This document shows positions 9,127 through 18,988 of a DNA stretch of 64,000 nucleotides, one piece after another. The position numbers and the translations under genes were made by a program. Under the pieces are notes generated by a model. It saw only the letters and a program-made list of their open reading frames with translations. It had not been told where the DNA came from and did not search any database. Source of the stretch: Chloroflexota bacterium (GTDB lineage: Bacteria; Chloroflexota; Anaerolineae; Anaerolineales; Villigracilaceae); assembly GCA_016223135.1 (NCBI GenBank), contig JACRPQ010000006.1, forward strand, positions 186,001 to 250,000, in the 5' to 3' direction. Numbering within the stretch: position 1 is the stretch's first letter; each line of letters starts with the position of its first letter.

Positions 9127-10341
9127 TTAGCGTCCGCCGATGACGGCAACGTAATTCGTGACCCATTCGTGGTAAGGCACACACTCCGTAGCGGGATCGT
9201 TATCGCCGCAATCCGCGGTGGGAGTACGCCACCACCAAATCTTGTCGAAGTCGTTCAAACCGTTGTTCACACATCCATCGGGACCGAGCAGGTCGTTGCC
9301 ATCGCACGCATCCAAACGGACGGGGATGTTCTGGAACCATGCCGCCAAATCGCCCTGCACCTTGGGGTTGAGCGACCATTCCATCCATTTGTACGCGCAG
9401 TTGGGATGCGCGGCATCCACATGCAGCATGGTCGTATCCGCCCAGCCGGTCGCGCCTTCCTTCGGAACCACTTTATCAATCGGCGCGCCGCCGAATTTCA
9501 ACAGGTTCGCCTGGAAGGGCCACGAGCTGGAAGCCGCCACGCCTTCGTTGGTGAAGTCGTCCATCTGGATGAAGGCATCGTGCCAGTAGCGGTTGATCAA
9601 CTGACGCTGCTGGCGCAGCAGGTCAATCGCCGCGTTGAACTGATCGCGGTTGAGGGCGTAGGGGTTGGTAATACCCAGTTCGGGGCGGTGATACATCAAG
9701 TAGAGCGCCGCATCCGCCACATAGATGGGACCATCGTACGCCTGAATGCGTCCCTTGTTCGATTTGCCGTCCGGCAGTGTCATTTCCTCGAACACCACGT
9801 TCCAACTATCGGGCGGCTGATCGCCGAACACATCGGTGCGGTACATCAAAATATTCTGCCCGGAGGAATACGGCACGCCGTAATGTTCCGCCACACCGTC
9901 GCCATCCGTATCTACGGTGTGCCAGGGGGCGTTCTGCAAACGCGAGTCGATCTTGCTGTAACTGGGGATGAGGTCAATGTTGATTGGCTGGACGCGCTTG
10001 GCGGCAATCAAACGATTGGAAGCGTCGCCCGAAGCGGTCACCAGATCGAAGCCGCCTTCGTTCATCAGCGCAACCATCTCGTCCGAGGTGGCGGCGGTCT
10101 TCACACTCACAATACAGCCGGTGTCCTTCTCGAACTGCGTCACCCAGTCATACGCCGGGTCGGTCTCGCCGCGTTCGATGTAGCCCGCCCAAGCGACAAT
10201 CGAAAGCGCGCCTTCCCCCTCACCCACTTGCTTCAACGGTCCACCGGCGGCTTCCTCGCCGCCGCCCGTTCCTGCGCACGCCGAAAGGGCAATGCTTGCC
10301 ACCATCAGCAGGCTCACCATTATGAACCACTTGGATTTCAT
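9127..10341 (-). CDS. potD: polyamine-type substrate-binding lipoprotein PotD
   Basis: 404 residues from the ATG at 10341, preceded by AAAGGAGAG; the longer frame start lacks a signal peptide layout. A hydrophobic signal ends in the lipobox LSAC, so it is membrane-tethered, as expected in a monoderm. The body is a type 2 periplasmic-binding fold (LSIVAWAGYIERGETDP at the start, DGVAEHYGVPYSSGQNIL mid-protein), matching PotD/PotF-like proteins. It is the first gene of potDABC. The real ligand could be another small cation. Confidence 0.9.
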   Translation of the reverse strand: MKSKWFIMVSLLMVASIALSACAGTGGGEEAAGGPLKQVGEGEGALSIVAWAGYIERGETDPAYDWVTQFEKDTGCIVSVKTAATSDEMVALMNEGGFDLVTASGDASNRLIAAKRVQPINIDLIPSYSKIDSRLQNAPWHTVDTDGDGVAEHYGVPYSSGQNILMYRTDVFGDQPPDSWNVVFEEMTLPDGKSNKGRIQAYDGPIYVADAALYLMYHRPELGITNPYALNRDQFNAAIDLLRQQRQLINRYWHDAFIQMDDFTNEGVAASSSWPFQANLLKFGGAPIDKVVPKEGATGWADTTMLHVDAAHPNCAYKWMEWSLNPKVQGDLAAWFQNIPVRLDACDGNDLLGPDGCVNNGLNDFDKIWWWRTPTADCGDNDPATECVPYHEWVTNYVAVIGGR

Positions 10342-10459
10342 ATCTCTCTCCTTTGGGAATTTTTGGATTGGCAAAGAACAAACCGATGGAAAACAATCCC
10401 TGCGCCGCCACCTCCTTCCTCAAATCGAACCGCAAGCCTTGTTACGCATAAACAGGCTT

Positions 10460-10465
10460 ATTATA
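10460..10465 (-). promoter_or_regulatory. Candidate -10 box of the pot operon
   Basis: TATAAT on the minus strand, inside TTATAATAAG, about 120 bp upstream of the potD start. No clear -35 was identified, so this is tentative. Confidence 0.4.
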
Positions 10466-10571
10466 AGAAAATACAGGGTAGCGTCAATCAGCAATTTCCG
10501 ATAGGGACGCGCTGCGCGCCGCTTCTTTCCCAAACTGACGGCTGCTTCTGTCTTCAAGCCTTTTCCTCCCC

Positions 10572-11393
10572 TCAGCCGCTCGCCAGCATCACCATCGCCC
10601 GGAAGCCGTTATACGCCGACGCCATTTCCTCCGCCTCCAGCGAAACGCGCGTCCCATCCCGGCGCGTGAAAGGAATGCGCGAAGCCCTGTCCGCCATATC
10701 GGACGTGAAAAACTCCACCGTCACGCGCAGCGGCGTATCCAGCACGAACGGGTCCGGCACATCGCCTTCCAGCAAACGGGACACCGCCCGCGAAGCCGCA
10801 TCCGAAATCATCCCTTGCGTCACAGCCGGCGGCAGACACTCCGCCGCAAAACGTCCACTCGCCTGCTTGACGACCGCCGTTTCCAAATCCCCTAACAACT
10901 CCACGATTTGACTGCACGCTGTCTGATCTCCTGTTGCCATGACCACCGGGACTCCGAAATGACCCGCCAGCGCCGCATTCAAGCCATATTCCCCTGTCAA
11001 AATGTCATTCAGCCACACATTCGCCACCGTCTTTGATGACCACGTATGGTCGAGAACCGCGTCTGGCGAACCGTTGCGGGCGTGATAACCGACAAAGAAC
11101 ACGGCATCCACCGTCTCGTCAATGCCCTGCATCATCGAAAACGGACTGGGAGAGCCGCTATTCAACCTCGCGCGTGGATCGAGTTCCTCGATCAGAATGT
11201 TCGACCCGTTCCAATGTCCATCCGCCACGATGACCTCGTCTGCGCCCGCTTCCATTGCCCCGCGAACCGCAGCGTTCACGTCCTGCGTCATCAAGCGGCG
11301 AAAACGCGCATACTCTGCATGTCCCGGCGTAACCTGGTCCCACGTCGTCACCCCTGTCACTCCCTCCATATCGGTTGCAATTAGAATTTTCAT
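10572..11393 (-). CDS. M55 D-aminopeptidase (DppA-like)
   Basis: 273 residues. The N-terminal KILIATDMEGVTGV holds the metal-binding Asp-x-Glu of family M55, and GADEVIVADGHWNG and FFVGYHARNG carry further metal-ligand residues of the DppA zinc decamer. DppA cleaves D-Ala-D-Ala or D-amino-acid peptides. In bacilli it sits with dipeptide permeases; here the nearest transporter is the polyamine-type operon upstream. Identity is secure, substrate inferred from the family. Confidence 0.9.
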   Translation of the reverse strand: MKILIATDMEGVTGVTTWDQVTPGHAEYARFRRLMTQDVNAAVRGAMEAGADEVIVADGHWNGSNILIEELDPRARLNSGSPSPFSMMQGIDETVDAVFFVGYHARNGSPDAVLDHTWSSKTVANVWLNDILTGEYGLNAALAGHFGVPVVMATGDQTACSQIVELLGDLETAVVKQASGRFAAECLPPAVTQGMISDAASRAVSRLLEGDVPDPFVLDTPLRVTVEFFTSDMADRASRIPFTRRDGTRVSLEAEEMASAYNGFRAMVMLASG

Positions 11394-11761
11394 GGCTTCT
11401 CCTCAAAACGGGCTTGTTAGCAGGGTATCCACTGCAAAAACTTGCCACAGCGACGCCGAGAGCGCGGGAACGTTCTCCAACGTTCCCTGCGCATCTGATA
11501 ATTTCCAAACATGAATTACCCCCGAACGTCCCGAAGGTTTCTTGAGTTCGGCTTTGATTTTGACCAAAACCCTTCGACAGGATCAGAGAGTGTTTTGAAA
11601 TTCATTTTCCAACCACAGATGAACACAGATAAATTGGATTTAGGGTGATTTCATCACGTTTTTCATCAAAATCAGCGTTCATCTGCGTTTATCTGTGGCG
11701 AATCTCGCTTTATAAAACACACTCTCTCAGGACAAGCCTTCGGGACAGTGCGCAACATCAG
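11394..11761. repeat. Nested palindromic repeat region
   Basis: No gene seen. At least two nested inverted repeats occupy about 11550-11755. The innermost is CCACAGAT..AGATAAA (from 11612) against TTTATCTGTGG (to 11698). Outside it are AGAGAGTGTTTT (11586) and AAAACACACTCTCT (to 11728), then the flanks CCCTTCGACAGGAT and GGACAAGCCTTCGGG. The words GACCAAAACC and GTGCGCAACATC recur near 51003-51036. Confidence 0.75.
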
Positions 11762-12685
11762 TTAACCGTCCTTGCCAGAGGCATCTGTGGGGACAATCCA
11801 CTTTTCCACCAACCTCCCTGCAATCGGATAGCGAAAGTTGTGTCCCTTCAGCACACGGTATCCCGCCCATTGACCGAGAATGTGCAGCAGCGGCATAATC
11901 AGGACAACCAGCAAAGAAAATAACAGCGAAACGAGAAACACAATCGCACCCATCATACTGCCCGCTGAATCGAGCGCCGCGTCGCCTGTAAAGCCGACGG
12001 TCAGTATAAAGACAACAAACCCAAAGACATAGAAAAATCCCGCCACCACATACAACAGCGACACCCCGATTTGATACACCAGCGTCTGCGCGGACTGAAA
12101 CTTGAGGAACAGGCTCCGCTTTCCCTGCAACGCCCAGGCGATGATGGGCGTCAGCAGTCCCCACAGCATGATGATGACAGAAAAATGTCCTGCCGCCGCA
12201 ACCCAGCGGTCTTCGTGTTCCTCATTCAACCAGAGGGGTTCATCCGACGGGCGTGAGGGGTCATAACCCAGATAACGGGCGAGGCGGCTGCCAAGGACGG
12301 GATAGCGAAAGTCCATGCCGAAGGCGCAGGCTGCCGCCGCGAGGACAGGAGGAACAAGATACAGGGCGATGAGACCGAAAATGAAGAGGGAGTAGCCTGC
12401 CGTCCAGGCAACGAGATCGGCTTCGAGCGTCTCAATGGTGCTCAAAGTGGCGGCAAATCCTATCGAAGAGACCATCACCACAACGAGCATACCAATCAGC
12501 CAGAGGGTGTACCCCAGTGTCTGGTATCCCAGCGCCTGCAGGGACTGGAACGCCGCATAATTGGACTTGCGCCGATTCTCCGACCACCCGATGAGCGGGA
12601 GCGGCAGTCCAATGCCCATTGCCAGGGCGGAGAGGTGGGCGAGCACCGCCCAGATGCGTTCTTGAGAAGAAGGTTTGGGAGTCAT
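11762..12685 (-). CDS. DUF4870-like membrane protein, duplicated domain
   Basis: 307 residues from MTPKPSS. Two halves share the same plan: a helix with HLSALAMGIGLPLPLIGW then SNYAAFQSLQALGYQ in the first half, and GHFSVIIMLWGLLTPIIAW then LFLKFQSAQTLVYQ in the second. This is typical of DUF4870, with charged segments followed by paired helices. Function unknown. An alternative start 33 bp upstream (12718) exists; the chosen one has AAGAAAGA before it. Confidence 0.7.
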   Translation of the reverse strand: MTPKPSSQERIWAVLAHLSALAMGIGLPLPLIGWSENRRKSNYAAFQSLQALGYQTLGYTLWLIGMLVVVMVSSIGFAATLSTIETLEADLVAWTAGYSLFIFGLIALYLVPPVLAAAACAFGMDFRYPVLGSRLARYLGYDPSRPSDEPLWLNEEHEDRWVAAAGHFSVIIMLWGLLTPIIAWALQGKRSLFLKFQSAQTLVYQIGVSLLYVVAGFFYVFGFVVFILTVGFTGDAALDSAGSMMGAIVFLVSLLFSLLVVLIMPLLHILGQWAGYRVLKGHNFRYPIAGRLVEKWIVPTDASGKDG

Positions 12686-12718
12686 AGCGTCATCTTTCTT
12701 GAATTCGTGATCTACCAT

Positions 12719-13082
12719 TACAACGCCAAGTCGCGTTTTGTGGGTAGACCCTAAAGGTTTGCTTGGACAGCCAAATGAGTGGTAAACCAGCGCATTTTGC
12801 CAGACAAGATACAGATTGACAAGAAAAAACCTTTAGGGTCTGGTTATATCTGATTTTGCGCTGCGCTATTACTGAACTGATGTTACGCAGAGGGTGCGTC
12901 GCACCATCGCCGCCAAAGAAGGTCCCAAGCGGCATTTTGATTGTTATTATGGGCATATCTGCCCGTATGGTGCGACGCACTGTATAAGGTGAGTTACTGA
13001 ACATAAATTTTATCAGCAGAACTTCAAAGCGGCACATGCGCCCAGCGGGGTATAATCCCCTCATCACATCCGGAGGAATAGA
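12719..13082. repeat. Two palindromic elements in the gap before the acyl-CoA dehydrogenase gene
   Basis: Element 1 (12746-12841) has perfect 15-bp ends AGACCCTAAAGGTTT / AAACCTTTAGGGTCT; the CCCTAAA words recur near 32565 and 50950. Element 2 (12869-13003) has an inner perfect 14-bp repeat GTGCGTCGCACCAT (12894) / ATGGTGCGACGCAC (to 12980) and outer ends related to GTAACTCACCTTA, shared with 50923-50942 and 51038-51134. A promoter-like TATAAT lies at 13051-13056. Confidence 0.8.
13051..13056 (+). promoter_or_regulatory. Candidate -10 box of the acyl-CoA dehydrogenase gene
   Basis: A consensus TATAAT, 26 bp before the ATG; the Shine-Dalgarno GGAGG lies between. No good -35 is seen. Confidence 0.55.
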
Positions 13083-14252
13083 ATGAGCGAACTTGCCTTG
13101 TACCCTTTGAGCGATGAACACAAAATGATCCGCGATACGGCGCGGGATTTTGCACAAAAAGAGATTGTCCCGATTGCGGCGGAGTTCGATGAAAGCGGCG
13201 AATTTCCTCACAAGACCATCCAAAAGATGGGCGAGATGGGCTTCATGGGCATCGAAATCCCCGAAGAATATGGCGGCGCCGGCATGGACACTCTTGCCTA
13301 CGTACTCGCCCTCGAGGAAATCTCCAAAGCCGACGCGGCACACGGCGTCATCATGTCGGTGAACAACTCGCTGTACTGCCACGGCATCATGAAGTTTGGG
13401 ACGGAGGAGCAAAAACGGAAATTCGTCACCCCCGTCGCTTCAGGAAAGTCCATCGGCGCGTATTCGCTGACCGAACCGATGAGCGGCTCGGACGCCGGAA
13501 CGATGAAATCGCGCGCCGTGCGCGACGGCAACTCCTACATCCTGAACGGGCGCAAATCCTGGGTCACCAGCGGACCGGTGGCGGATTATTTCGTCGTCTT
13601 CATGATGACCGAGCCGGAGAAGAAACACAAAGGCATCACGGCGTTTCTTGTGGAGGGGAACACGCCCGGTCTCACGCGCGGCAAAAAGGAACCCAAACTC
13701 GGCATCCGCGCTTCAGCCACCAGCGAATTGATTTTCGAAGATTGCCGCGTGCCTGCCGAAAACCGCCTCGGTGAGGAAGGCGAAGGGTTCAAGATAGCCA
13801 TGACCGTACTGGACGCGGGTCGCATCGGCATTGCGACGCAGGCGCTGGGGATTGCAGAAGCGGCTTATGAAGCGGCGCGCCAGTACGCGGTCACGCGCGA
13901 AGCGTTTGGTCAGCCGATTGGCGCGTTTCAGGGAACGGGCTTCAAAATCGCGGATATGAAGACACGCATCGAGGCATCCCGCCTGCTGATTTACAACGCC
14001 GCCCTCGCAAAAGAGAAAGCCAAAAAGAACGGCAGCCGCTATTCGCTGGAGGCTTCGATGGCAAAATTGTTCGCCAGCGAAACCGCCATGTGGGTTACCC
14101 ATCAGGCGGTTCAAATCCATGGCGGCATGGGCTACAGCAAGGAACTGCCCGTCGAGCGCTACTTCCGCGATGCAAAGATCACCGAAATCTACGAGGGGAC
14201 AAGCGAGATTCAGCGCTTGGTCATTTCAAGAAGTGAGATGGGATTGAAGTAG
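13083..14252 (+). CDS. acyl-CoA dehydrogenase
   Basis: 389 residues, full length for the family. The FAD/substrate signature is [13 protein letters not shown], and the C-terminal QIHGGMGY and [14 protein letters not shown] include the catalytic-base glutamate region of short/medium-chain enzymes. It oxidises acyl-CoA to enoyl-CoA and passes electrons to ETF in beta-oxidation or branched-chain amino-acid breakdown. It is followed after 6 bp by an alcohol dehydrogenase-like gene and, further on, a propionyl-CoA carboxylase set, so a short/branched-chain acyl-CoA pathway is plausible. Confidence 0.95.
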   Translation: MSELALYPLSDEHKMIRDTARDFAQKEIVPIAAEFDESGEFPHKTIQKMGEMGFMGIEIPEEYGGAGMDTLAYVLALEEISKADAAHGVIMSVNNSLYCHGIMKFGTEEQKRKFVTPVASGKSIGAYSLTEPMSGSDAGTMKSRAVRDGNSYILNGRKSWVTSGPVADYFVVFMMTEPEKKHKGITAFLVEGNTPGLTRGKKEPKLGIRASATSELIFEDCRVPAENRLGEEGEGFKIAMTVLDAGRIGIATQALGIAEAAYEAARQYAVTREAFGQPIGAFQGTGFKIADMKTRIEASRLLIYNAALAKEKAKKNGSRYSLEASMAKLFASETAMWVTHQAVQIHGGMGYSKELPVERYFRDAKITEIYEGTSEIQRLVISRSEMGLK

Positions 14253-14258
14253 TCATCC

Positions 14259-15317
14259 ATGAAAGCCGTTCTCTTCCACCAGCACGGCGGACCGGAAGTT
14301 CTCGAATACACAGACTTCCCCGCCCCTGAACCCAAACCCGGCGAGGCGCTGATTCGCCTGCGCGCCGCCGCGCTCAACCGCGTGGATGTCTTCGTTCGCA
14401 AAGGCTGGGCGGGCTTGAAACTGGAACTTCCCCACATCCCCGGCGCAGACGGCGCGGGAGAGGTGGTGGCTTTACCCCCCCTTTCATCCCCCCCAACCTT
14501 GGGGGGGATGAAAGGGGGGCTGATGGCAGGCGACCGCGTCGTCATCAACGCCAACCTCGGATGCGGTCAATGCGAGTTTTGTCTCGCCGGCAAAGACAAC
14601 ATGTGCGCCAACTGGCATCTGCTCGGCGAGACGGTGCGCGGAACGTATGCAGAATACATCGCCTTGCCGGTAAGACAACTTTACAAACTGCCCTCCCATT
14701 TTGACTTCCATCAAGCGGCGGCGGCAGCATTGGTCTATCAAACCGCGTGGCATTCGCTCGTCACGCGCGGCAGACTGCAAAAAGGGGAAACGGTCCTCGT
14801 GGTGGGAGCGGGAGGAGGCGTCAATACTGCCAGCGTGCAAATCGCCAAATTCATGGGGGCGCAGGTCATCGTCGTTGGAAGCGATGCGAAGAAGTTGGAA
14901 AAGGCAGAAGCGCTTGGCGCAGACATCCTGATTGACCGCTCGAAGGAAGAGGATTGGTCGAAAGCCGTCTATCTCGCCACGAACAAACGCGGCGTGGACG
15001 TGGTGGTGGATAACGTCGGCACGACATTTATGCACAGCCTGCGCGCGCTGCGCAAAGGCGGCAGGCTCCTCACCGTCGGCAACAGCGGCGGACCAAAGTT
15101 CGAGATTGACAACCGCTACCTGTTCGCCAAACACCTGAGCATCCTCGGTTCCACGATGAGCACGCTGGAGGAATTCCGGCAGGTGATGGATTTGGTGGTG
15201 GCGGGGAAACTGCGCCCCGTAATGGATTCAACCTTTCCCTTGAAAGACGCCGCGCGCGCTCAGGAACGGCTGGAGAAAAACGAGAACTTTGGCAAGATTA
15301 CCCTGGAGATAGGATGA
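14259..15317 (+). CDS. zinc-type alcohol dehydrogenase / quinone oxidoreductase (MDR family)
   Basis: 352 residues. GroES-like N-half with the PGADGAGEV region, structural-zinc cysteines in GCGQCEFCLAGKDNMC, and Rossmann motif VVGAGGGVNTASVQIAKFMGA. Substrate unknown. Between GADGAGEVVA and AGDRV the protein carries about 15 extra residues (LPPLSSPPTLGGMKGG) encoded by a perfect G/C-tract palindrome at 14476-14519. This is a repeat-derived insertion that keeps the frame and lies in a surface loop of the family fold. Confidence 0.9.
   Translation: MKAVLFHQHGGPEVLEYTDFPAPEPKPGEALIRLRAAALNRVDVFVRKGWAGLKLELPHIPGADGAGEVVALPPLSSPPTLGGMKGGLMAGDRVVINANLGCGQCEFCLAGKDNMCANWHLLGETVRGTYAEYIALPVRQLYKLPSHFDFHQAAAAALVYQTAWHSLVTRGRLQKGETVLVVGAGGGVNTASVQIAKFMGAQVIVVGSDAKKLEKAEALGADILIDRSKEEDWSKAVYLATNKRGVDVVVDNVGTTFMHSLRALRKGGRLLTVGNSGGPKFEIDNRYLFAKHLSILGSTMSTLEEFRQVMDLVVAGKLRPVMDSTFPLKDAARAQERLEKNENFGKITLEIG
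14476..14519. repeat. Perfect palindrome inserted in frame in the alcohol dehydrogenase gene
   Basis: Each arm is 21 bases: six C, TTTCAT, seven C, AA, paired with TT, seven G, ATGAAA, six G, around a 2-base loop CC. The sequence bias is unlike the surrounding codons. Confidence 0.95.
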
Positions 15318-15380
15318 ATGACAGCAAACACCCGCCTCTTTCTCCGCTCAAGCCTGATTCAGTTCCAATGAGCCTGAGCC

Positions 15381-15824
15381 ATGTCTGAAAAACGACGCCC
15401 GTTCAGTGTAACCTTGCTCCTAGTGATGGTGTTATTGGTAGCAGTTTGGGGCGCAACCCGCTTTACAGCGGCGCTGCGCTGGCGGAACGTACTGACGGAA
15501 TTCGACTCCAGCCTCAGCGTGCTGTATCTGTCAGCAACAGGAGCAGGCTGGGGCGCGGCTGGAGGCGCGCTGGCGTTGGGCATCCTGCGCCGAAAACGCT
15601 GGGCGGCGGCAGGTTCGTTCGCAGTCATCGTTTTATGGGTAAGCGAATACTGGATCGAACGGCTCTTCTTCGAGACCTCCCGCGCCAACCTGCCCTTCGC
15701 GCTGACAGTTTCGGCGCTGTTCATCGCGCTGGCAGGGCTGCTGGCAAATCTTCCGCAAACCCAATCCTACTTCACAAAAAGTGAGGCACATGAGCAACCA
15801 GTTGAAAAACCAGATATTGCATGA
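15381..15824 (+). CDS. hypothetical four-helix membrane protein
   Basis: 147 residues with hydrophobic stretches at about 10-27, 46-68, 74-92 and 105-123, and short charged loops (ILRRKRWAA). No family recognised. Its end overlaps the start of the carboxylase gene by 35 bp, so it belongs to that operon. The C-terminus ([14 protein letters not shown]) is written across the carboxylase ribosome-binding region. Confidence 0.6.
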   Translation: MSEKRRPFSVTLLLVMVLLVAVWGATRFTAALRWRNVLTEFDSSLSVLYLSATGAGWGAAGGALALGILRRKRWAAAGSFAVIVLWVSEYWIERLFFETSRANLPFALTVSALFIALAGLLANLPQTQSYFTKSEAHEQPVEKPDIA

Positions 15825-17340
15825 AAAACGCGCCCGTTCGAGGTTGGGCGGCGGAGCGGAACGCATCGAAGCGCAGCACAAAAAGGGACGCCTGACAGCG
15901 CGCGAACGCATTGACCTGCTGCTCGATAAAGGTTCCTTCCGCGAGATAGACGCTTTCGTCCAGCACCGCACGCACGATTTCGGGCTGGATAAGCAAAAGT
16001 TCATGAGCGACTCGGTGGTGACCGGCTGGGGGACGATTGACGGAAGATTGGTATATGTCTTCTCGCAGGATTTCACCGTGTTCGGCGGCAGCCTGGGCGA
16101 AGTACACGCCGAGAAGGTCTGCAAAATCATGGATATGGCGATGAAGAACGGCGCTCCCATCATCGGCTTGAACGATTCGGGCGGCGCGCGCATTCAGGAA
16201 GGCGTGGTGTCGCTGGCGGGCTATGCCGATATTTTTCTGCGCAACACGCTGGCATCCGGCGTCATCCCGCAGATTTCCGCCATCATGGGACCGTGCGCCG
16301 GCGGCGCAGTGTACTCCCCTGCCCTGACGGATTTCATCTTCATGACGCGCAACACGTCCTATATGTTCGTGACAGGACCGGATGTCGTCAAGGCAGTGAC
16401 TCACGAAGAGGTGACACAGGAGGAACTGGGCGGCGCGAGCGTCCACTCTGAAAAATCGGGTGTGTGTCACGTCGCCGCCGACAGTGAAGCCGACACGCTG
16501 TACCTCATCCGCAAACTGCTTGGGTATCTGCCGCAAAACAACATGGAAGACCCACCCTTCGTGCCGACCGGCGACGATCCGCTCCGCATGGATGAGGCGC
16601 TGAACGACATCATCCCCGACGACCCCAACAAGCCCTACGACATGAAAGACGTCATCCGCCTGATTGTGGATAACGGGCAGTTTTTTGAGATTCACGAAAA
16701 TTACGCCCAGAACATCGTCGTCGGCTTTGCGCGGCTGGGCGGTCACTCGATTGGGATTGTGGCAAATCAGCCGGCGGTGTTGGCAGGCGTGCTGGATATT
16801 GACGCCAGCGAGAAGGCGGCGCGTTTCGTGCGTTTCTGTGACGCCTTCAACATCCCGATTTTGACCTTGGAGGATGTGCCAGGCTTTTTGCCCGGCACGT
16901 ACCAGGAACATAACGGCATCATCCGCTCGGGCGCAAAACTGCTGTACGCTTACTGCGAAGCGACCGTCCCCAAACTGACGGTCATCACCCGCAAGGCATA
17001 CGGCGGCGCTTATGACGTGATGAGCAGCAAGCACATTCGCGGAGACTTCAATATTGCCTGGCCCTCCGCCGAAATCGCCGTGATGGGACCGGAGGGAGCG
17101 GTCAATATCATCTTCCGCAAGGAATTGGAAAAAGCCCAAGACCCCGCCCAGCGTAAGGCGGAGTTGGTGGCGGAATACCGTGAGAAATTCGCCAGCCCCT
17201 ATGTGGCGGCAGAACGCGGCTATATTGACGATGTGATCGAGCCGAAAGAAACACGTCCGCGCCTGATCAACGCTCTGGAGATGCTGAGCAACAAACGCGA
17301 CTCCAATCCAGCCAAGAAACACGGGAATATTCCGTTGTGA
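15790..17340 (+). CDS. pccB: propionyl-CoA carboxylase beta (carboxyltransferase) subunit
   Basis: 516 residues. The start is the ATG at 15790 with GTGAGG upstream. Carboxyltransferase motifs include [14 protein letters not shown] and [18 protein letters not shown] (acyl-CoA site), then [18 protein letters not shown] (carboxybiotin site), and [17 protein letters not shown]. Length and order match the PccB/methylmalonyl-CoA decarboxylase-like group, not AccD. It transfers CO2 from biotin to propionyl- or acetyl-CoA. Followed by accC and the biotin carrier, forming one operon. Confidence 0.94.
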   Translation: MSNQLKNQILHEKRARSRLGGGAERIEAQHKKGRLTARERIDLLLDKGSFREIDAFVQHRTHDFGLDKQKFMSDSVVTGWGTIDGRLVYVFSQDFTVFGGSLGEVHAEKVCKIMDMAMKNGAPIIGLNDSGGARIQEGVVSLAGYADIFLRNTLASGVIPQISAIMGPCAGGAVYSPALTDFIFMTRNTSYMFVTGPDVVKAVTHEEVTQEELGGASVHSEKSGVCHVAADSEADTLYLIRKLLGYLPQNNMEDPPFVPTGDDPLRMDEALNDIIPDDPNKPYDMKDVIRLIVDNGQFFEIHENYAQNIVVGFARLGGHSIGIVANQPAVLAGVLDIDASEKAARFVRFCDAFNIPILTLEDVPGFLPGTYQEHNGIIRSGAKLLYAYCEATVPKLTVITRKAYGGAYDVMSSKHIRGDFNIAWPSAEIAVMGPEGAVNIIFRKELEKAQDPAQRKAELVAEYREKFASPYVAAERGYIDDVIEPKETRPRLINALEMLSNKRDSNPAKKHGNIPL

Positions 17341-17365
17341 TTTGTGATTGAATGTATGGAGATAA

Positions 17366-17451
17366 GTACACACGTAGACACGTACACACATAGATAGACA
17401 TCTGTTTACCTGTTTACCTGTGTACTTGTGTACCTCCCGTCCACCTGTTTA
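17366..17451. repeat. Inverted octamer arrays between carboxylase genes
   Basis: The left arm has 8-base units gtacacac, gtagacac, gtacacac, atagatag; the right arm has ctgtttac, ctgtttac, ctgtgtac, ttgtgtac and a last ctgtttac after a break. The right units are complementary in form to the left ones, so the gap can fold into an imperfect hairpin in the mRNA. Confidence 0.85.
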
Positions 17452-17473
17452 CTCAACGTACCCTTGAGGAGCC

Positions 17474-18982
17474 ATGTTCAATAAAGTATTGATTGCCAAC
17501 CGAGGAGAGATTGCGGTGCGCATCATCCGCGCTTGCCGCGAACTGGGGATTGAGACCGTCGCCGTTTTCTCGGAGGCAGACCGGCACGCACTGCATGTCC
17601 GCTATGCGGATGAGGCGTATTTGCTGGGACCGGCGCCTTCGCGCGAGTCGTATCTGCGCATGGACAAGATCCTTGACATTGCCAAAAAGTCGGGGGCAGA
17701 CGCCATTCATCCCGGCTATGGTTTTCTGGCAGAGCGCGAGGATTTCGCCGCCGCCTGCGAAGAGAGAGGCATCGCGTTTATCGGTCCCAAGCCTTCTGCC
17801 ATTGCTGCAATGGGCGATAAGATGACCGCCCGTAACACGGTCATGGCGGCTGGCGTGCCGGTGGTGCCGGGCACGGAAGGCGAAGGGGCGCTTTCCAACG
17901 AGGATCTGCTTGCCGTTGCGCCGCAGATTGGCTTTCCGCTGTTGATCAAAGCCACAGCCGGCGGAGGCGGAAAAGGCATGAGGGAGGTGAGGTCGCTCGA
18001 GGAGATGCCAGCCCTTCTTGAGTCCGCGAGGCGGGAGGCGGAGTCGGCATTTGGGGATGGAAATGTGTATCTCGAAAAACTGGTCGAGGGGGCGCGGCAT
18101 ATCGAAATCCAAATCCTGGCGGATGCGCAAGGGAACGTCATCCACCTGGGCGAGCGCGAATGTTCTCTGCAGCGCAGGCATCAAAAACTGTTGGAGGAGG
18201 CGCTCTCGCCCGAATTGGACGAGGAACTACGGGCGCGCATGGGAGCGGTGGCAGTCAAAGCCGCGCAGGCGGTCAATTACGTCAACGCAGGCACCATCGA
18301 ATTCCTGCTCGACAAGGAACATAACTTTTACTTCCTGGAAATGAACACGCGCCTGCAAGTGGAGCATCCCGTCACCGAAATGGTGACCGGCATTGACATC
18401 GTGAAGGAACAAATCCGCATCGCGCGCGGACGGGCGCTCAGTTACCGGCAGGAGGATGTGCGTTTCAACGGACACGCCATCGAATGCCGCATCAATGCCG
18501 AAGACCCCTATAACAACTTCATGCCGTCCACCGGGCGCATCACACACAGCATCCTGCCCACCGGTCCCGGCGTGCGTGTGGATACGGGCGTGTACCCCGG
18601 CTTCGAAATCACGCCGTTCTACGACCCGATGATTGCCAAACTAATCGTCTGGGGCGAGACGCGCGCGCAAGCCATCTTGCGCATGCGCCGCGCGCTGGAA
18701 GAATACCGCATCGTTGGAGTGCGTACAAACATCCCCTTCCACCAGACCATGATGGATTCGCACCGCTTCATGGGCGGGCAATATGATACGCGCTTCGTCG
18801 AGGAACGTTTCTCGATGGATGATGCGGAGGACAACCGCAAAAATCACGATGAAACCGCCGCCCTGCTCGCCACGCTGGTGGCGCATCGGGCAACCGAACG
18901 TTCGGCTCAAATCGTCCAGCGCAACGCGCGCGACACCAGCAACTGGAAATGGGTGGGGCGCTGGGAAAGAATGCACAGGTAA
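17474..18982 (+). CDS. accC: acyl-CoA carboxylase, biotin carboxylase subunit
   Basis: 502 residues. N-domain start [24 protein letters not shown]-grasp glycine loop [11 protein letters not shown], and catalytic [26 protein letters not shown] and [13 protein letters not shown]. It carboxylates biotin on the carrier protein with ATP and bicarbonate. TTGAGGAGCC provides the Shine-Dalgarno. The gene lies 133 bp after pccB, separated by the octamer hairpin, and 6 bp before the biotin carrier. Confidence 0.96.
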   Translation: MFNKVLIANRGEIAVRIIRACRELGIETVAVFSEADRHALHVRYADEAYLLGPAPSRESYLRMDKILDIAKKSGADAIHPGYGFLAEREDFAAACEERGIAFIGPKPSAIAAMGDKMTARNTVMAAGVPVVPGTEGEGALSNEDLLAVAPQIGFPLLIKATAGGGGKGMREVRSLEEMPALLESARREAESAFGDGNVYLEKLVEGARHIEIQILADAQGNVIHLGERECSLQRRHQKLLEEALSPELDEELRARMGAVAVKAAQAVNYVNAGTIEFLLDKEHNFYFLEMNTRLQVEHPVTEMVTGIDIVKEQIRIARGRALSYRQEDVRFNGHAIECRINAEDPYNNFMPSTGRITHSILPTGPGVRVDTGVYPGFEITPFYDPMIAKLIVWGETRAQAILRMRRALEEYRIVGVRTNIPFHQTMMDSHRFMGGQYDTRFVEERFSMDDAEDNRKNHDETAALLATLVAHRATERSAQIVQRNARDTSNWKWVGRWERMHR

Positions 18983-18988
18983 TCTGCC

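Noticed and set aside
9073-10911. Long 612-codon plus-strand open frame opposite potD
   Set aside because: It is antisense to a well-supported lipoprotein gene and runs into the next gene; no motif, and the codon bias explains the long shadow frame.
12690-13412. 240-codon minus-strand frame over the start of the acyl-CoA dehydrogenase gene
   Set aside because: Mostly antisense to a conserved gene, the rest lies in palindromic repeat DNA.
15314-15388. 24-codon open frame overlapping the alcohol dehydrogenase stop (ATGA)
   Set aside because: Has a weak GGAG upstream but no conserved feature; more likely leader of the following membrane protein gene.
15772-17391. 539-codon minus-strand frame opposite pccB
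   Set aside because: Fully antisense to a conserved carboxyltransferase; no domain; a product of high GC at third positions.
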